64,000 nucleotides of DNA from CAYWMY01 sp046352935 (GCA_046352935.1 JAXMGR010000006.1:1-64000), one strand, 5' to 3'; numbered from the stretch's first letter, positions 38,649-48,875 are shown. The notes: generated by a model not told the origin, from the sequence alone. Made by a program: numbers and translations.

Positions 38649-39983
38649 TCAGGCCACCGTTCGGTCATGCTGTCGCAGATCCAGCCGGATACGCCGATGT
38701 TGCCGCAGGGCCACATGCAGCAGCAGCGCGATGAGCGGCAGCAGGCCCGCCGCGACGACGACCAGCGCGCGCGCGAGGGGGTGCTCACTGCCGGCGAAGG
38801 CATCGCTCAGCACTCCGACCAGCAATGGGCCCAGACCGGTGCCGAGCAGCGACGACAGCAGGCCGAAGAGCGCGAGCACCTGCGCCCGCACGCCGATCGG
38901 CGCCGAGTACTGGAACGGCAGCGAGGCCATCGCGACGATCGCGCTCATCAGGAACACGGCCACGCCGATGGCGGCGAGACCACCGTACAGCGTCGGCGCC
39001 AGCGGGGCCGCCACGGCCGGCACCAGCAGCAGCAGGACACCGAGACGCATCCAGCGCAGCTGATGGCCGATGGGGTCGTCCCCACCGCGCCCGGCGAGCC
39101 ACCCCGCCAACACCGTGCCGGCGGCGCCAGCAAGCAGGTAGACGGGCCCGAACACGACGCCGATCTCACCGGGCGCCGCGCCGTGGCTGCGGACGAAGGA
39201 CGTCGGCATCCAGCCGATGTGCGCGTTCAGCACCGTCACGAGCAGCGAGGTGCCGATCATGTAGAGCAGCGAAAAGCGCCATTCGCTCACGACATAGCGC
39301 AGCATCGCGCGCGTCGAGCCACCGCCCGCGGCGTGGGCGCGGTGCGGACGGGGCTCCCGCAGCACGATCGCGATGACGAGCGCCACCAGCAGACCCGGCG
39401 CACCCACCAGCATGAAGACCATCTGCCAGGGCCGGAGCTCCCCGAGCAGTGGCAATACGGGCGCGCGCCAGCTCTCCGCCATCGCGTACAGCAGGCCCCC
39501 GCCCAGCAGCGCGAGCCCGCCGCCGATGAAGGGCGCCAGCATGAACACCGCCGTCGCCCGGGGAAGCCGCCGCCGGTCGAAGGTATCGGCCATCAGTGTC
39601 AGGGCCGCGGGTGGCAGTCCCGCCTCTCCCGCCGCGATGCCGATGCGCGTGAGCAGCAGCTGCACGAAGCTGGCCGCGGCGCCGCAGGCCATCGTCATGA
39701 GACTCCAGAACGCCATGCAGGCCGCGATCACGCGCGGGCGATGCCCCCGGTCGGCGATACGGGCGAGCGGCAGCGACGCGATGACATAGAACGCCGAGAA
39801 CCCGAGACCCTGCAGCAAGCCCATGCGCGTGTCGCTGATGCGGAGGTCCGCCTTGATCGGCGTGACCAGCAAACTCAGCACGTGCCGGTCGCAGTAGGAC
39901 AGCGTGAAACCCACCGTCACCAGCACGACGGCGAGCCACGCCTGCGGCGTGGCCGTGCCGTCCGCCTGTGCCGGGGAACTCAC
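38649..39983 (-). CDS. MFS transporter
   Basis: A 444-residue major facilitator superfamily protein with about twelve membrane segments. It has the signature LPLARIADRGHRPRVIA after helix 2, and GEAGLPPAALTLMAD in helix 5. It starts at GTG 39983, overlapping the upstream synthetase stop. MFS carriers of this kind often take up aromatic or organic acids, or export metabolites. Operon position next to acyl-CoA genes suggests inner-membrane transport of the pathway substrate, complementary to the TonB receptor. Confidence 0.88.
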   Translation of the reverse strand: MSSPAQADGTATPQAWLAVVLVTVGFTLSYCDRHVLSLLVTPIKADLRISDTRMGLLQGLGFSAFYVIASLPLARIADRGHRPRVIAACMAFWSLMTMACGAAASFVQLLLTRIGIAAGEAGLPPAALTLMADTFDRRRLPRATAVFMLAPFIGGGLALLGGGLLYAMAESWRAPVLPLLGELRPWQMVFMLVGAPGLLVALVIAIVLREPRPHRAHAAGGGSTRAMLRYVVSEWRFSLLYMIGTSLLVTVLNAHIGWMPTSFVRSHGAAPGEIGVVFGPVYLLAGAAGTVLAGWLAGRGGDDPIGHQLRWMRLGVLLLLVPAVAAPLAPTLYGGLAAIGVAVFLMSAIVAMASLPFQYSAPIGVRAQVLALFGLLSSLLGTGLGPLLVGVLSDAFAGSEHPLARALVVVAAGLLPLIALLLHVALRQHRRIRLDLRQHDRTVA

Positions 39984-42076
39984 CCGTCGCGCCTGTCGTC
40001 CCAGACAGCGAGCGCGTCCAGCGCCTCGATGTCCGCGCCGCGCGCGAGCAGCGGATTGACCTCCAGCGCCACGAGATCGGGCCCGAGCGCGAGCGCCGCA
40101 TCGCCGATCGCCTTCAGCACACGGGCGGCCTGCGCCACGTCGACGGCCGGGGCACCACGGTAGCCGGCCAGCAGCTTCCGGCCACGCAGTTCATCGAGCA
40201 TGCGCCGCGCATCGTCCTCGGTGATCGGCAGCAGACGCATGCTGGTGTCCGCGAGCACCTCCATGAACACGCCGCCGAGACCGGCGACGATCACGGGCCC
40301 CCAGTGCGAGCGCGCGATGCCGACGAACAGCTCCACACCACCCGAGCGCATGGGCGCCACGATGCAGCCGTCGATGCGGGCTGCCGGCTTCGCGGCGCGC
40401 ACCGACGCGAGAATGGCCTCGAATGCGGCCGCAGCCGCCGGACCACCCTGCACGCCGAGCTTCACGCCGCCGATGTCGCTCTTGTGCTGGATGTCGGGCG
40501 AAGCGATCTTGAGCGCCACGGGCCCGCCCATGGACTCGGCGAAGCGCGCGGCCTCCTCCCCCGTACGCGCGCACTGCATCGGCACCACGGGCACGCCGCG
40601 GCCCGCGAGCCAGGTGAGGGTCTCGAGTTCCGACTGCGGACGGGCGCCGGCCGCGGACGCCACCACGGTTTCCGGCGGCGGCGGTGCGCGCAGGCCCTCG
40701 GACCACGTCACCAGCGACTTGAGCGCCCGCACGGCGTGATCGATGCCGCCGATCGCGTACGGGATGCTGCAGCGTTCCATGAGACCGCGCGAGTGCGCCG
40801 TGATCGGCCGGAGCGACTGGTTCATCATCACGCCCGGGGGGTCGCAGGCCGACAGGCCCCGGCCGATGCAGGCCAGCATCTGCTCGTTGCCGAAATCAGC
40901 CTCGGTGCGCGCGAGGTCGAAGATGCAGGCCGTGAAGCCGATGCCGGGGTCCTCGGCGAGGATGCCGAGCAGCTTCTCGAACAGCGTCGGGTCGCGCACC
41001 GCGGCGCCGGTCACGTCGAGCGGGTTCATCACCGCGCCGTAGTCCGAAGCGACCGCGCGCAGCTTCGCGGCCGTCGCCTCGCTGAACGGCGGCAGATCGA
41101 GCCCGACCGCATCGGCGCAATCGGCCATGATCTCGCAGCCGCCGCCCGAGATGGACACCGCGGCGACGCTGCCCGAGATGGGCCCGGTCTGCGCGAGCAG
41201 TCCCGCGGTCACGATCGCATCCTCCGGCGTCGAGACGCGCACGACGTTGTACTGGCGGCAGACCGCGTCGAAGATGCGGTCGTCGCCGGTCACCGAGCCC
41301 GTGTGCGCCTGAGCGAGCTTCGCCGAGAGCGGCGTGCGGCCGACCTTGAGCACGACGAGCGCCTTCTTCCGCTCGCGCGCCTCGCGCGCGATGCGCTTGA
41401 AGCGCTCCGGATCGCGGATGGACTCGACGAACATGACGACGACGCGGGTCTCGTCGCCATCGAGCAGGTGATCGACGATGCGCGCCGTGTCGAGATCCGC
41501 CTCGTTGCCGCTCGCGATCACGTGGCTGATGCCCACGCCCTGCTGCTGCGCGAAGTCGGCGAGCACGGACGAGGTCTGGCCGCTCTGCGAGACGATCGAC
41601 ACCGGCCCGAGCAGCGGCTGCTTCATGACCAGCATCGGCGTCACGGCGATGCCCGCGGTGTAGTTGACGAAGCCCAGACAGTTGGGGCCCATGATGGTCG
41701 AGCCGTAGGAACGCACGAGCTTCACGAGCGCTTCCTGCCGGCCGCGGCCGTCCTCGCCCGCCTCGGCGAAGCCCGACGTCAGCAGCAGGATGAAACGGAT
41801 GCCCGCCGCGGCGGCTTCCTCGACCGCCTCGGCGACCGCCTCGCCGGGCACGAACACGTAGGCGAGATCCGGCACCTCGGGCAGCTCGCGGCAGCTCGTG
41901 TGCGCGGGCCGCCCGTGCGCGGGCGCACCGCGCTTGTTGACGAGGTATACGGGCCCCTTGAAGCCCGTGGTCACGAAATTGCGGTCGAGGAGCTGCGACC
42001 AGAGCGATTTGTCCGAGGCGCCGACCAGCACCACGGACCGCGGATTGAACAGCCGCTCCAGGGATTCGCCGTTCAT
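39980..42076 (-). CDS. NDP-forming acyl-CoA synthetase (acetate-CoA ligase family)
   Basis: A 698-residue protein with the domain order CoA-binding (LFNPRSVVLVGASDKSLW), succinyl-CoA-ligase-like domains with SIVSQSGQTSSVLADFA and GNEADLD, and a C-terminal ATP-grasp domain (GGPVALKIASPDIQHKSDIGGVKLG). Such enzymes interconvert acyl-CoA and acid with ADP and phosphate. The likely phosphorylated His is in the MNQSLRPITAHSRG area or nearby and was not fixed with certainty. ATG 42076 overlaps the enoyl-CoA hydratase stop (ATGA), and its own stop overlaps the MFS start, so all three genes are coupled. Confidence 0.87.
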   Translation of the reverse strand: MNGESLERLFNPRSVVLVGASDKSLWSQLLDRNFVTTGFKGPVYLVNKRGAPAHGRPAHTSCRELPEVPDLAYVFVPGEAVAEAVEEAAAAGIRFILLLTSGFAEAGEDGRGRQEALVKLVRSYGSTIMGPNCLGFVNYTAGIAVTPMLVMKQPLLGPVSIVSQSGQTSSVLADFAQQQGVGISHVIASGNEADLDTARIVDHLLDGDETRVVVMFVESIRDPERFKRIAREARERKKALVVLKVGRTPLSAKLAQAHTGSVTGDDRIFDAVCRQYNVVRVSTPEDAIVTAGLLAQTGPISGSVAAVSISGGGCEIMADCADAVGLDLPPFSEATAAKLRAVASDYGAVMNPLDVTGAAVRDPTLFEKLLGILAEDPGIGFTACIFDLARTEADFGNEQMLACIGRGLSACDPPGVMMNQSLRPITAHSRGLMERCSIPYAIGGIDHAVRALKSLVTWSEGLRAPPPPETVVASAAGARPQSELETLTWLAGRGVPVVPMQCARTGEEAARFAESMGGPVALKIASPDIQHKSDIGGVKLGVQGGPAAAAAFEAILASVRAAKPAARIDGCIVAPMRSGGVELFVGIARSHWGPVIVAGLGGVFMEVLADTSMRLLPITEDDARRMLDELRGRKLLAGYRGAPAVDVAQAARVLKAIGDAALALGPDLVALEVNPLLARGADIEALDALAVWDDRRDG

Positions 42077-42870
42077 GACCCGCTCCACTGCGGCTTGCGC
42101 TTCTCGAGGAAGGCGCGCGGGCCCTCCGCGAAGTCGCGCGTCCTGCCGAGGCGCTGGCCGAGCGCGTCGTTCATCGCCTCCAGTTCCGCCTCGCGCATCT
42201 CGGCCGCCACGCGCGCGATCACGAGACTCTCGCGTACGGACAGCGGCGCGTTCTCGCAGATGCGCCGCGCATAGTCGAGCGCGCGCGGCAGCACCTCGGC
42301 CTGCGGCACCACGGCGTTCACGAGCCCGAAATGCAGCGCGCGCGCCGCGTCAAGGGGCTCGCCGAGCGCGATCATCTCGAGCGCGATGGCGCGCGGCAGC
42401 TGGCGCGGCAGGCGGTAGACGCCGCCCGCGCCGGCGAACAGCCCGCGCTTGACCTCCGGGAGTCCGAGCACCGAAGTGTCGGCACACACGCGGAGGTCGC
42501 AGGCCAGCGAGATCTCCAGGCCGCCGCCGAGTGCCGAGCCCGGGATCGCGACGATCCAGGGTTTGGCCCGCTTCGAGCGCACGAAGCCTGCGAAGCCGCC
42601 GTCCGGCGTGCTGAGCTCGTGTCCGCGCCCGGCCACCACTTCGGAGAGATCGGCCCCGGCGCAGAACGTGGGCCCGCCGCTGCAGGTGAGCACCGTCACC
42701 CAGATGCCGGGATCGGACTCCGTGGTCTTCACGGCAGCGTCGATGGCGCGCGCGAGCGCACCGTTGATCGCGTGACGTTTCTCGGGACGGTTCAGGGTCA
42801 CGAGCGCGATGTGTTCATCGACGCGCTCGAAGAGCAGGACAGGGGCGTCCGCCGTGGCGGGATCGGTCAT
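42073..42870 (-). CDS. Enoyl-CoA hydratase/isomerase family protein
   Basis: A 265-residue crotonase-fold enzyme. It has ALVTLNRPEKRHAIN at the front, FCAGADLSEV and the oxyanion-hole region IAIPGSALGGGLEISLACDLRVC, with catalytic-type Glu in LGLPEVKRGLFAGAGGVYRLPR. It probably hydrates or isomerises an enoyl-CoA in a beta-oxidation-like pathway. The start at 42870 has GGAGGAAG six bases upstream; 25 further in-frame codons upstream are unlikely. It heads the operon with the NDP-forming synthetase and the MFS transporter. Confidence 0.9.
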   Translation of the reverse strand: MTDPATADAPVLLFERVDEHIALVTLNRPEKRHAINGALARAIDAAVKTTESDPGIWVTVLTCSGGPTFCAGADLSEVVAGRGHELSTPDGGFAGFVRSKRAKPWIVAIPGSALGGGLEISLACDLRVCADTSVLGLPEVKRGLFAGAGGVYRLPRQLPRAIALEMIALGEPLDAARALHFGLVNAVVPQAEVLPRALDYARRICENAPLSVRESLVIARVAAEMREAELEAMNDALGQRLGRTRDFAEGPRAFLEKRKPQWSGS

Positions 42871-43214
42871 CTCGTCTTCCTCCCGGGGTTCACGCCACGG
42901 TCCGCGACACACCGTGACCGGGCATCGGGATCGGGAGCGGTGCAATCGGTGTCATCGGCATGCCTCCCCCGCTGCATGCCCATGTGTCCGGCGGACGGCC
43001 CCGGCTTCTTGCGGCCGGCTGACCGATCAATGCGGCAGGGCTGCAAGCCCCGCGCGGGATCAAGCATAGGTGTACGCGAGGTGGCTTGTCACCCGCGGCG
43101 CGCCCCACGCTTGCGTGCGACGCGACCAGCGATACCATGGCGAACGACCGCAATCCGCGGTCCCTGTGACGTCATCCGAGAGGACAGACGAAGAACACGC
43201 AAGAGGGTCATGCG
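42871..43214. other. Divergent intergenic region between enoyl-CoA hydratase and EthD-like genes
   Basis: About 340 bases with promoters in both directions expected. A GGCATGC/GCATGCC inverted repeat (42957-42963 and 42974-42980, 10-base spacer) is the clearest operator-like element, suitable for a dimeric repressor, but no regulator gene adjoins. No clear -35/-10 pairs were recognised and open frames across it look non-coding. Confidence 0.5.
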
Positions 43215-43946
43215 ATGAAGACACGTCCGCGGACATCCAAGGCCGAGCTGCTGATCGGCCTGCGCACCGGCATCGACCCGAAGGCCTTCCGCGCCGCGTT
43301 CACGGGCATGGCGGAAGCCGCGGCGGGTGGCCTGCGGCCCGGCATCGGCCAGACCTGGTCGCTCGCGCTCCTGCCCGGCGAGATGGCGATCCTGCCGCAC
43401 CAGGTCCTCATGAAGGACAGCCCGGCCCCGTTCGACGCCATCATCCAGTTCGCCTCCAACGATGCGGCCGACCTGCCTGTGATGACGGACGAGCTCGCGA
43501 AACTTGCGCGGGAACTGGCCCCCTGGCTCGATCCGGCGCGCTCGGCGGTGCTGGTCGGGCAGGAGATCCCGATCACCCGGGGCATCGGGCCGGTCATGGT
43601 CGCCATGCCGCTCAGGCGCCTGCCGCAGCTCACCCACGAGGAGTTCATGAAGCACTGGTTCGAGCGCCATGCGTCGCTGGGCGAGGCCGTGGAGGGCGTC
43701 CGCTACTGGCAGAACCACGTGGATGCCGTCGCGACCGGCGCCCTCGCCGTGCGCATCGGCCTGCGCTTCGAGCCCATGGACGGCCTCACGGAGTCCTATT
43801 TCATGACCACCGACGAGGCCGTCGAGCTGCTGTCGCGCGAGGAGGTCGCGGTGGGCGCCATCGACGACGAGAAGCGCTTCATCGACCACACGCGCTCGCA
43901 GTTCGGGCTGTATCGGGCCCTCGTGCAGCAGCCCCCGGCGGCCTGA
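43215..43946 (+). CDS. EthD-domain-like protein
   Basis: A 243-residue soluble protein. The second half reads LPQLTHEEFMKHWFERHASLGEAVEGVRYWQNHV, a good fit to the EthD ferredoxin-like barrel (HxxxW...H pattern), and the first half may be a second, diverged copy. EthD-like proteins accompany degradation clusters for ethers, steroids and aromatics; their role is unclear. AAGAGGG lies seven bases before the start; the ATG at 43210 is out of frame. It is divergent from the enoyl-CoA hydratase operon, supporting a link with that pathway. Confidence 0.72.
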   Translation: MKTRPRTSKAELLIGLRTGIDPKAFRAAFTGMAEAAAGGLRPGIGQTWSLALLPGEMAILPHQVLMKDSPAPFDAIIQFASNDAADLPVMTDELAKLARELAPWLDPARSAVLVGQEIPITRGIGPVMVAMPLRRLPQLTHEEFMKHWFERHASLGEAVEGVRYWQNHVDAVATGALAVRIGLRFEPMDGLTESYFMTTDEAVELLSREEVAVGAIDDEKRFIDHTRSQFGLYRALVQQPPAA

Positions 43947-44076
43947 CCTCCGGTCCTTGCCCGGCACGGCGAGGACCGGCGCGCGACAACGCCGATCGAC
44001 GAGTACGGCCCGTTCGCGCCGCGAATTACCGGCGGCACCGAACCGTCGAGCCACGCCGACCCGGTGCCCCGCCCCG

Positions 44077-44838
44077 TCAGCGCCGGTAACGGTCGGCCAT
44101 GAACGAGTAATACATGAAGCCGAAACGGTTGTACCAGTCCGGCTCGTTGAAGTGCTGCGCTTCGCAGGCCTCGATCGCCTTCATGGCCTCCTCGAGCGTC
44201 TGCATGAGCTCCGTGTACTTGCCGTCGTAGGCGGCGTCGAGGTTGGCGACCGAGGCCTCGATCTTGCGCCGCTCGGTCTGCCAGGCAAGGCCGCCGATGC
44301 CGAAGGCACCCGCCGCGGTGTCGCCGAAGGAGAGCGCCTTCGCGATCCACGACTTCGTCGAGCCATACACCACGCGCAGCTTCTCGAAGCGCACGCGCAC
44401 GGCGTTCAGCTTCCCCTGCGCGTCCTCGAAGCAGGCGCCACACTCCTTCGACTTCGCGCATTGCAGCGGCACCTGCGGCGTGCCCGGTGGCAGGTAGTTC
44501 GGATCGAAGGGCCCGTCCTGCGGCGTCAGGTGCTGGAATTCCTGCATCAGGTCATCGTGCTGCGTCTTCAGGTCGTAGGCCTGCTTTGCGATGCCGTAGC
44601 CGGTCTTCGCGTAGCCCCAGCCCTTCTGCGCCTTGGCCAGGGACTTCTGGAATGACTTGTCGGCGTGTTCCTGCTGGGCCTTCTTGATGTCGAATTCGCT
44701 CGGCTGGCCGGCTCCAGCCTTCGACCAGCCCCCGCTCAGCAGATCGTCGAGCGCAATCGGCTTCGGCCCGCTCTGGCCGGAACTCACGGATGCCACGAGC
44801 AGCGCCACGACGCCGAACACGATGCGTGTTCGCCTCAT
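44077..44838 (-). CDS. Secreted protein of unknown function with a cysteine-rich motif
   Basis: A 253-residue protein that I do not recognise. It has a signal peptide (FGVVALLVASVSSGQ), then a charged helical stretch (EFDIKKAQQEHADKSFQKSL), a proline-rich segment, the cluster CAKSKECGACFEDAQGK that could bind a metal or form disulfides, and two long helices ending in an aromatic-rich tail (WYNRFGFMYYSFM). ATG 44838 overlaps the stop of the upstream gene by four bases, so the two are translationally coupled and probably act together in the cell envelope. Confidence 0.7.
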   Translation of the reverse strand: MRRTRIVFGVVALLVASVSSGQSGPKPIALDDLLSGGWSKAGAGQPSEFDIKKAQQEHADKSFQKSLAKAQKGWGYAKTGYGIAKQAYDLKTQHDDLMQEFQHLTPQDGPFDPNYLPPGTPQVPLQCAKSKECGACFEDAQGKLNAVRVRFEKLRVVYGSTKSWIAKALSFGDTAAGAFGIGGLAWQTERRKIEASVANLDAAYDGKYTELMQTLEEAMKAIEACEAQHFNEPDWYNRFGFMYYSFMADRYRR

Positions 44839-45434
44839 GACCGCCCCCGCTTCAGCACGAGCGCTCCGAGCAACGCGGCGATCACCGCGAGCAGGCCCGC
44901 GATGATCCACATCATGGGCGGGCCGCCGGACGCCTCTCCTGTCGAATCGGCCGCGGTGAACAGCGACGGCACCGCCGGCGTCGCCTCGTTACCAGCCCAG
45001 ACCAGCAGACGGTAGGGGCGCGGGCCCTCCGGCGAGGTGACCGTCAGCTGCAGATCTCCCTGCGTGCGGAAGCGCGCCGTGGCGAAGCCGGTCCCCTTCG
45101 TCGAGAGCTTCTTCGCAGGCGCATCGAGGATGAACTTGGACAGGTCGAGCCGCAGATCGTCGTGCTCGTCGACGGCGAACAGCGTGACCTCGACGGGCTG
45201 CAGCACACTCAGGTCGGCTACAGCCAGCTTCTGTCCCGCTTGCCCGGCCGTCCCTTCGACCACGGCGACCTTGCCGTTCCGGATGGCCGGATCAGCGATG
45301 AGCTGCAGCGGGTAGACATCGGCGCCCCGTGGGACGTCCGACGCCAGCACGAGGCCCGGGCGCAGCGCCGGACCGACGAGGCAGGCGACGGTGAGCACCA
45401 GACGCAGGAGCACCGCAGACATCAGCGGGCGCAT
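44835..45434 (-). CDS. Secreted protein with C-terminal membrane anchor, unknown function
   Basis: A 199-residue envelope protein of unknown family. It has an N-terminal signal segment (LLRLVLTVACLVGPALRPGLVLA), a beta-rich periplasmic domain (KVAVVEGTAGQAGQKLAVADL, VEVTLFAVDEHDDLRLDLSKF) and a single C-terminal helix (MMWIIAGLLAVIAALLGALVL) followed by KRGRS, giving type I topology. GGGGAGGAA precedes ATG 45434. It overlaps the next gene, which encodes another exported protein. The pair is a candidate novel envelope module; no function is claimed. Confidence 0.72.
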   Translation of the reverse strand: MRPLMSAVLLRLVLTVACLVGPALRPGLVLASDVPRGADVYPLQLIADPAIRNGKVAVVEGTAGQAGQKLAVADLSVLQPVEVTLFAVDEHDDLRLDLSKFILDAPAKKLSTKGTGFATARFRTQGDLQLTVTSPEGPRPYRLLVWAGNEATPAVPSLFTAADSTGEASGGPPMMWIIAGLLAVIAALLGALVLKRGRS

Positions 45435-45688
45435 CGTGTGTTCCTCCCCAGCGGCCGGACGATAACACAGCACCGCACGGAAGCCGGCCCTCGCGGCCGC
45501 ACGGACCGGTCCGCGCCCGTCGCCCGAGGGCTCGTCGCCCCGGGGCGCCACCGGTTTCTGGACAGCGTCCAATCTACCCATAAGGCCCTCATTTCAGTAT
45601 ATTTGCCGCCCTCATCGGGGGCCGCCGCATCCTGAGTTCCTGCCCGTCGGGCGGCTTCCAGCCACGAACAACACAAGGGAGACTAGCC

Positions 45689-47284
45689 ATGGCCCTGGTC
45701 ATAGGCGTGCCGACGGAAACGGCCGCGAACGAGAAGCGCGTGGCGACGGTTCCCGAAGTCGTCGAGAAGCTGGTCAAGCTGGGCTTCGCGGTTGCCGTGC
45801 AGTCCGGCGCGGGTGAGGCGGCCAACTTCAGCGACGACAGCTACCGTGCCGCGGGCGCGGAGGTCGTCGAAGGCGCGGCCGCGCTCTGGGCGAAGGCGGA
45901 CATCGTCTTCAAGGTGCGCGGGCCGACGGCTGCGGAAGTCGGCCTGATGCGTGCGGGCCAGACCCTCATTTCCTTCATCTGGCCCGCACAGAACCCCGAT
46001 CTCATGCAGCAGCTCGCCGCGAAGAAGGCGACCGTGCTGGCCATCGACTCCCTGCCGCGCCAGCTCTCCCGCGCGCAGAAGATGGACGCACTGACCTCCA
46101 TGGCCGGCATCAGCGGCTACCGCGCGGTCATCGAGGCCGCCAACGCCTTCGGCCGCTTCTTCAACGGCCAGGTGACCGCCGCGGGCAAGATCCCGCCGGC
46201 CAGGGTGTTCGTCGCGGGCGCCGGTGTGGCCGGCCTCGCGGCGATCGGCACCGCCGCCAACCTGGGCGCGATCGTGCGCGCCAACGATACCCGTGCCGAA
46301 GTGGCCGACCAGGTCACTTCGCTGGGCGGTGAATTCGTCAAGGTCGACTACGAAGAGGAAGGCTCGGGTGGCGGCGGCTACGCGAAGGTGATGAGCGAGG
46401 GCTTCCAGCAGGCCCAGCGCGAGATGTACGCGAAACAGGCCAGGGAGGCGGACATCATCATCACGACCGCACTCATTCCCGGCAAGCCGGCACCGAAGCT
46501 CATCACCGCCGACATGGTGAAGAGCATGAAGCCCGGCAGCGTCATCGTCGACATGGCCGGCGAACAGGGCGGCAACTGCGAGCTGACCGTGCCCGGCGAG
46601 GCGGTGGTGAGGCACGGCGTCACCATCATCGGCTACACCGACCTGGTGAGCCGCCTGGCCAAACAGTCGTCGACCCTGTACGCGACCAACCTGTTCCGCG
46701 TCACCGAGGAGCTGTGCAAGACCAGGGACGGCGTCATCAACGTCAACATGGACGACGATGCCATCCGCGGCCTGACCGTCATCAAGGACGGCGAGATCAC
46801 CTGGCCGCCACCGGCACCGAAGCTCCCCGCAGCGCCACCCGCCGCGGCGAAACCCGCCGCCGCACCGGCGGCTGCCGCCAGGGGACACGGCCATGGTGGT
46901 GGTGGCGAACCGATGTCGGCGGGCGCACTGGCAACGACGTTCGTCGTCGCCGCCGCGCTGTTCGGCCTCATCGGCGCCTTCGCCCCGGCCTCGTTCCTCG
47001 GCCACTTCACGGTGTTCGTGCTGGCCTGCTTCATCGGCTACATGGTGATCTGGAACGTCACGCCCTCGCTGCACACGCCGCTCATGAGCGTGACCAACGC
47101 GATCTCCAGCATCATCGCGATCGGCGCGCTGATCCAGATCGCGCCGCCGCTCACCGACGGCAGCGCCGGACGCCCGGATGAACTCATCCGCTGGCTCGCC
47201 GTGGCCGGCATCGCGCTGACCGCCATCAACATGTTCGGCGGCTTCGCGGTCACGCGGCGCATGCTGGCGATGTTCCGCAAGTAA
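45689..47284 (+). CDS. pntA: Proton-translocating NAD(P) transhydrogenase subunit alpha PntA
   Basis: A 531-residue subunit combining the soluble NAD-binding domain I (about 1-380) with the first four membrane helices of domain II. Motifs are [15 protein letters not shown] at the N-terminus, [20 protein letters not shown] (Rossmann fold) and [14 protein letters not shown] proline/alanine-rich linker (residues about 370-405) with a GHGHGGG stretch separates the soluble part from the membrane part. With PntB it transfers hydride from NADH to NADP using the proton gradient, supplying NADPH. The start has AAGGGAGA upstream; pntB follows after 13 bases. Confidence 0.95.
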   Translation: MALVIGVPTETAANEKRVATVPEVVEKLVKLGFAVAVQSGAGEAANFSDDSYRAAGAEVVEGAAALWAKADIVFKVRGPTAAEVGLMRAGQTLISFIWPAQNPDLMQQLAAKKATVLAIDSLPRQLSRAQKMDALTSMAGISGYRAVIEAANAFGRFFNGQVTAAGKIPPARVFVAGAGVAGLAAIGTAANLGAIVRANDTRAEVADQVTSLGGEFVKVDYEEEGSGGGGYAKVMSEGFQQAQREMYAKQAREADIIITTALIPGKPAPKLITADMVKSMKPGSVIVDMAGEQGGNCELTVPGEAVVRHGVTIIGYTDLVSRLAKQSSTLYATNLFRVTEELCKTRDGVINVNMDDDAIRGLTVIKDGEITWPPPAPKLPAAPPAAAKPAAAPAAAARGHGHGGGGEPMSAGALATTFVVAAALFGLIGAFAPASFLGHFTVFVLACFIGYMVIWNVTPSLHTPLMSVTNAISSIIAIGALIQIAPPLTDGSAGRPDELIRWLAVAGIALTAINMFGGFAVTRRMLAMFRK

Positions 47285-47297
47285 AGGGAAGCGACCC

Positions 47298-48713
47298 ATG
47301 ACACTCACATCGAGCCTCACGACCGTCGCTTACCTCGGCGCGACCATCCTGTTCATCATGAGCCTGGGCGGGCTGTCCCACCCGGAGACCTCGAGGCGCG
47401 GCAACCTCTACGGCATGATCGGCATGACCATCGCGGTGCTCGCGACCGTGCTGGGTCCGCGTGTCGACCAGGGTGGCATCGCCTGGATCGTCGGCGCCAT
47501 GGTGGCGGGCGGCGCGATCGGCCTGTACGCCGCGCGCACCGTGCAGATGACGCAGATGCCGGAGCTGGTCGCGCTGATGCACAGCCTGGTGGGCCTCGCG
47601 GCCTGCCTCGTCGGCTTCGCGAGCTACATCGACACCTCGATCGAGTTCGCGGGCGCCGAGAAGGCCATCCACGAGATCGAGATCTACATCGGCATCCTGA
47701 TCGGCGCAGTGACGTTCTCCGGTTCCGTGATCGCCTTCGGCAAGCTCTCGGGCAAGATCGGCGGCAAGCCGCTGCTGCTGCCCGCGCGCCACTGGATCAA
47801 CCTCGCGGGCCTGCTCGTGGTGGTCTGGTTCGGCCGGGAGTTCCTGCACGCGGAGACGGTCGAGGCCGGCATGACGCCGCTCGTCGTCATGACCGTGATC
47901 TCGCTGCTGTTCGGCATCCACATGGTCATGGCCATCGGCGGCGCCGACATGCCCGTCGTGGTCTCCATGCTGAACAGCTACTCGGGCTGGGCCGCGGCCG
48001 CGACGGGCTTCATGCTCTCGAACGACCTGCTGATCGTCACGGGCGCGCTCGTGGGCTCGAGCGGCGCGATCCTCTCCTACATCATGTGCCGCGCGATGAA
48101 CCGGAACTTCATCAGCGTCATCGCGGGCGGCTTCGGCACGAGCGAAGGCGCGCCGGCCGCGAAGGCCGGCGAGCAGCCGGCCGGCGAGGTCGTGCCGGTG
48201 AACGCCAGCGAAACCGCCGAACTGCTGCGCGAGGCCAGGAGCGTCATCATCGTGCCGGGCTACGGCATGGCGGTGGCGCAGGCCCAGCACACCGTGTTCG
48301 AGATCACGAAGCACCTGCGCGATGCGGGCGTGAACGTGCGCTTCGGCATTCACCCCGTCGCGGGTCGTATGCCGGGCCACATGAACGTGCTGCTGGCCGA
48401 AGCGAAGGTCCCCTACGACATCGTGCTCGAGATGGACGAGATCAACGACGACTTCCCGAACACGGACGTGACGATGGTCATCGGCGCGAACGACATCGTG
48501 AACCCTGCGGCGCAGGACGATCCCACGAGCCCCATCGCCGGCATGCCGGTGCTGGAGGTCTGGAAGGCGAAGACCTCCATCGTCATGAAGCGCAGCATGG
48601 CCTCGGGCTACGCGGGTGTCGACAACCCGCTCTTCTACAAAGACAACAACCGCATGCTGTTCGGCGATGCGAAGAAGATGCTCGACGAGGTGCTGGTCGC
48701 GCTGAAGACCTGA
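47298..48713 (+). CDS. pntB: Proton-translocating NAD(P) transhydrogenase subunit beta PntB
   Basis: A 471-residue partner of PntA. The N-terminal half has about eight or nine membrane helices of domain II, including [21 protein letters not shown]. The C-terminal half is the NADP-binding domain III with [35 protein letters not shown] and [16 protein letters not shown]. Length agrees with E. coli PntB (462). The two genes form one operon. After the stop, 48740-48860 is very GC-rich with several overlapping hairpins but no T-run, so termination there is unclear. Confidence 0.95.
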   Translation: MTLTSSLTTVAYLGATILFIMSLGGLSHPETSRRGNLYGMIGMTIAVLATVLGPRVDQGGIAWIVGAMVAGGAIGLYAARTVQMTQMPELVALMHSLVGLAACLVGFASYIDTSIEFAGAEKAIHEIEIYIGILIGAVTFSGSVIAFGKLSGKIGGKPLLLPARHWINLAGLLVVVWFGREFLHAETVEAGMTPLVVMTVISLLFGIHMVMAIGGADMPVVVSMLNSYSGWAAAATGFMLSNDLLIVTGALVGSSGAILSYIMCRAMNRNFISVIAGGFGTSEGAPAAKAGEQPAGEVVPVNASETAELLREARSVIIVPGYGMAVAQAQHTVFEITKHLRDAGVNVRFGIHPVAGRMPGHMNVLLAEAKVPYDIVLEMDEINDDFPNTDVTMVIGANDIVNPAAQDDPTSPIAGMPVLEVWKAKTSIVMKRSMASGYAGVDNPLFYKDNNRMLFGDAKKMLDEVLVALKT

Positions 48714-48875
48714 GCGGCCCCGAGGATCGGTGCCGGGATACGGATCCGCTGTCGCCGGGCGCCGCGCGGACCGGGCGCCCGGCAGCCGGGGTCGCGCCCG
48801 GCCGGCAATGGAGCCGGCGCCGCGCCGGGGCCGGCGTGAGCCAGCCGATGTCCCCGGCGCAGCGTCCGCGGGGCC

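Noticed and set aside
48740..48860. Intrinsic terminator after pntB
   Set aside because: Several GC-rich hairpins are possible but none is followed by a T-run, so no single structure could be chosen.
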